A DNA stretch of 64,000 nt, taken from assembly GCF_027594785.1 (NCBI RefSeq), contig NZ_CP075584.1, positions 2,542,001 through 2,606,000 on the forward strand, read 5' to 3'. Positions within the stretch are counted from its first letter, which is position 1; each line of letters starts with the position of its first letter. The DNA comes from Cryobacterium breve. GTDB taxonomy: Bacteria > Actinomycetota > Actinomycetes > Actinomycetales > Microbacteriaceae. Below are positions 62,618 to 64,000 of this stretch, piece by piece. The notes under the pieces are model-generated. The model saw only the letters and a list, made by a program, of their open reading frames with translations. It was not told the DNA's origin and ran no database searches. Position numbers and translations under genes: made by a program.

Positions 62618-63978
62618 TCAGCGGCCGGGGACCACCGATCCGGGCACGGGAGCGGCCGCCAGCCCTGCCTGCCCGAGCAGTACCCCGCGGAGCACGTCAC
62701 GGATCGCCGCGACCCCCTCGAGCGTCTCGACGAAGCTCGTGCTGAGCGGCGACAGCCCGATCCGCAGACCCTCCGGACCACGGAAATCGGGGATGACGTC
62801 GTGTTCCCAGAGCGTCGTCGTGACCTGGCGCATCGCCGGGTGGTTGACGGTGACGTGGCCGCCGCGGTGGCGCGGGTCTCGTGGCGACGTGAGGGTCGCA
62901 CCGAGGGGCGCGAGCCACTCATCGACGAGGGTGATCGCGAATTCGGTGAGTGCGACCGACTTGGCCCGCACCTCCTCGATGCCCGCTTCGCCGATCATCG
63001 CGATCGTGTCCTGCATCGCGAGCATGCCGACGATCGGTGGTGTCCCACTCTGAAACCGGCGGATGCCGTCGGCCGGCCGATACCCCGGCCCCATCGTGAA
63101 CACGTCCTTCGTGCCCATCCAGCCCTGGATCGGCTGGGTGAGCACGTCCTGGAGGTCGCGACGCACGTAGCCGAAGGCGGGAGCCCCCGGCCCGCCGTTG
63201 AGGTACTTGTACGAGCAGCCGACGGCGAGGTCGACGTCGCAAAGGTCCAGCTCGACGGGAACGGAGCCGACGGAGTGGCTGAGGTCCCAGAGTACGAGGG
63301 CGCCGACCGAATGCGCCACCGCGGTGATCCGGCGCATGTCGGCGAGGTACCCGGAGCGGTAGGCGACGTGGCTGAGCAGCACGAGCGCCGTCTGCGGGCC
63401 GATCGCCGCGCGCACCTGGTCGAGTGAGACCCCGCCGGCGGGATTCGAGTGGATCCAGTGCAGGGTCAGGCCGCGCTCGGCGGCGATGCCCTCGAGCAGG
63501 TACCGGTCGGTGGGGAAGTTGTCGGTGTCGAGTACGATCTCGGTGCGCGCCGGTTCGGAGCCGACCCTGCGGTAGTCCACCGCGGCCCGGGCGAGCTTAT
63601 AGAGCAGTACGGTCGTCGAGTCGCCGATGAAGACCTGGCCAGGCGCCGCGCCGAGCGCAACCCGCCCGAGTTCGTCGCCGATCCGGAACGGAAGGTCCAT
63701 CCACTCCTCGTCCCAGCCGCGGATCAGCCGGGTTCCCCAGTTGTGGGTCAGGAACTCGGTGATCCGCCCGACACTCGCGAGGGTCGGCCGACCGAGCGAA
63801 TTGCCGTCGAGGTAGACGAAGGGATCGGCCGCGCTGCCCGCCGCACCGCCTGCCTCAGTGCCCACGAACTGCCGACGGTAGTGGGCCAGCCCGTCGATGC
63901 GGTCCATTCGGCGGGCGAAGACGAGGTGGGCATCCGTGCCCTCGCCGGCGGTGCGGCTCGGATCGGGGGAGGCGTCAT
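62618..63978 (-). CDS. kynU: Kynureninase (apparent one-base loss near the 5' end)
   Basis: A PLP enzyme that cleaves kynurenine to anthranilate and alanine. The PLP lysine is in GCSYKYLNGGPG; YLDGNSLGR, IFIGDS-like VFIGDSTTVLLYKL and WDLSHSVGSVPVELD are characteristic. The body is open from an ATG at 63907 (429 residues). Homologues begin earlier, and ATG at 63978 has GAGGA seven bases upstream; it joins the body if the G5 run at 63965-63969 (C5 on the coding strand) has lost one base. The joined protein has 453 residues, with AHLVFARRMDRIDGLAHYR bridging. No other kynurenine genes are visible. Confidence 0.9.
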
Positions 63979-64000
63979 CGGGATTCCTCGGTTCTCAGGG

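Overview
The window is about 64 kb of high-GC, densely coded actinobacterial DNA. The gene set (F420 enzymes, DUF3151 protein next to purA, Septum_form protein, LAXTG-type surface protein, DtxR-type mntR with mntH) fits a member of Micrococcales, most likely Microbacteriaceae; the genus cannot be told from the sequence. No rRNA, tRNA, CRISPR array, phage module or transposase was found.

Layout. 1-8.7 kb: end of a HerA-like ATPase, a very large zinc-ribbon membrane protein, an alpha/beta hydrolase, an AEC transporter and a small ABM/membrane protein. 8.7-11.8 kb: exodeoxyribonuclease III and a fructose-type PTS permease (EIIBCA). 12-20 kb: a coenzyme F420 block (cofE, cofC, fgd, then on the other strand cofD and a three-gene ABC importer resembling the proposed F420-0 transporter), with a truncated membrane-anchored copy of the PTS EIIA between fgd and cofD. 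20.2-25.1 kb: a reductive-pyrimidine-type operon (beta-ureidopropionase, dihydropyrimidinase, luciferase-like oxidoreductase, class III aminotransferase). 25.2-33.1 kb: LysR regulator, small membrane protein, pyrE, Septum_form protein, HAD phosphatase, mntH-mntR and a SpoU methyltransferase. 33.4-41.8 kb: one giant DUF11-repeat surface protein ending in an LAHTG sorting signal. 41.8-47.6 kb: small SnoaL-like protein, a baeRF-type protein, and a Pip/YhgE membrane protein with a degenerate ABC ATPase and divergent TetR. 47.6-52 kb: DUF3151 protein-purA, an EamA transporter, chorismate mutase and an SDR. 52.3-64 kb: AbiEi/DUF559-like protein, purL, DGPF protein with ECF42-type sigma factor, TMEM175 channel, aldo/keto reductase, purQ-purS, a secreted glycoamylase-like protein and kynureninase.

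Two window-wide signals stand out. First, at least 24 positions in 15 genes carry one extra base, nearly always inside GAGC (reading GAGCC, or GGCTC on the other strand), and removing that base restores a full-length protein. Essential purA and purL are among them. Three more genes lack one base in a run of five C or G. The simplest reading is a systematic consensus error at a chemically modified motif plus homopolymer compression, not decayed genes. I therefore annotate these loci as intact genes with apparent frameshifts. Second, many intergenic gaps hold a long palindrome with a 12-27 bp stem. They fall into a few sequence families, two of them closely related at their tips, and two genes take their stop codon from a palindrome arm.

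How the genes work together: Fgd supplies reduced F420; CofE/C/D make or extend the cofactor; the ABC importer may bring in a precursor; and a luciferase-like enzyme beside the dihydropyrimidinase is a candidate F420- or flavin-dependent user. PurS/Q/L and PurA serve purine synthesis, and PyrE serves pyrimidine synthesis.
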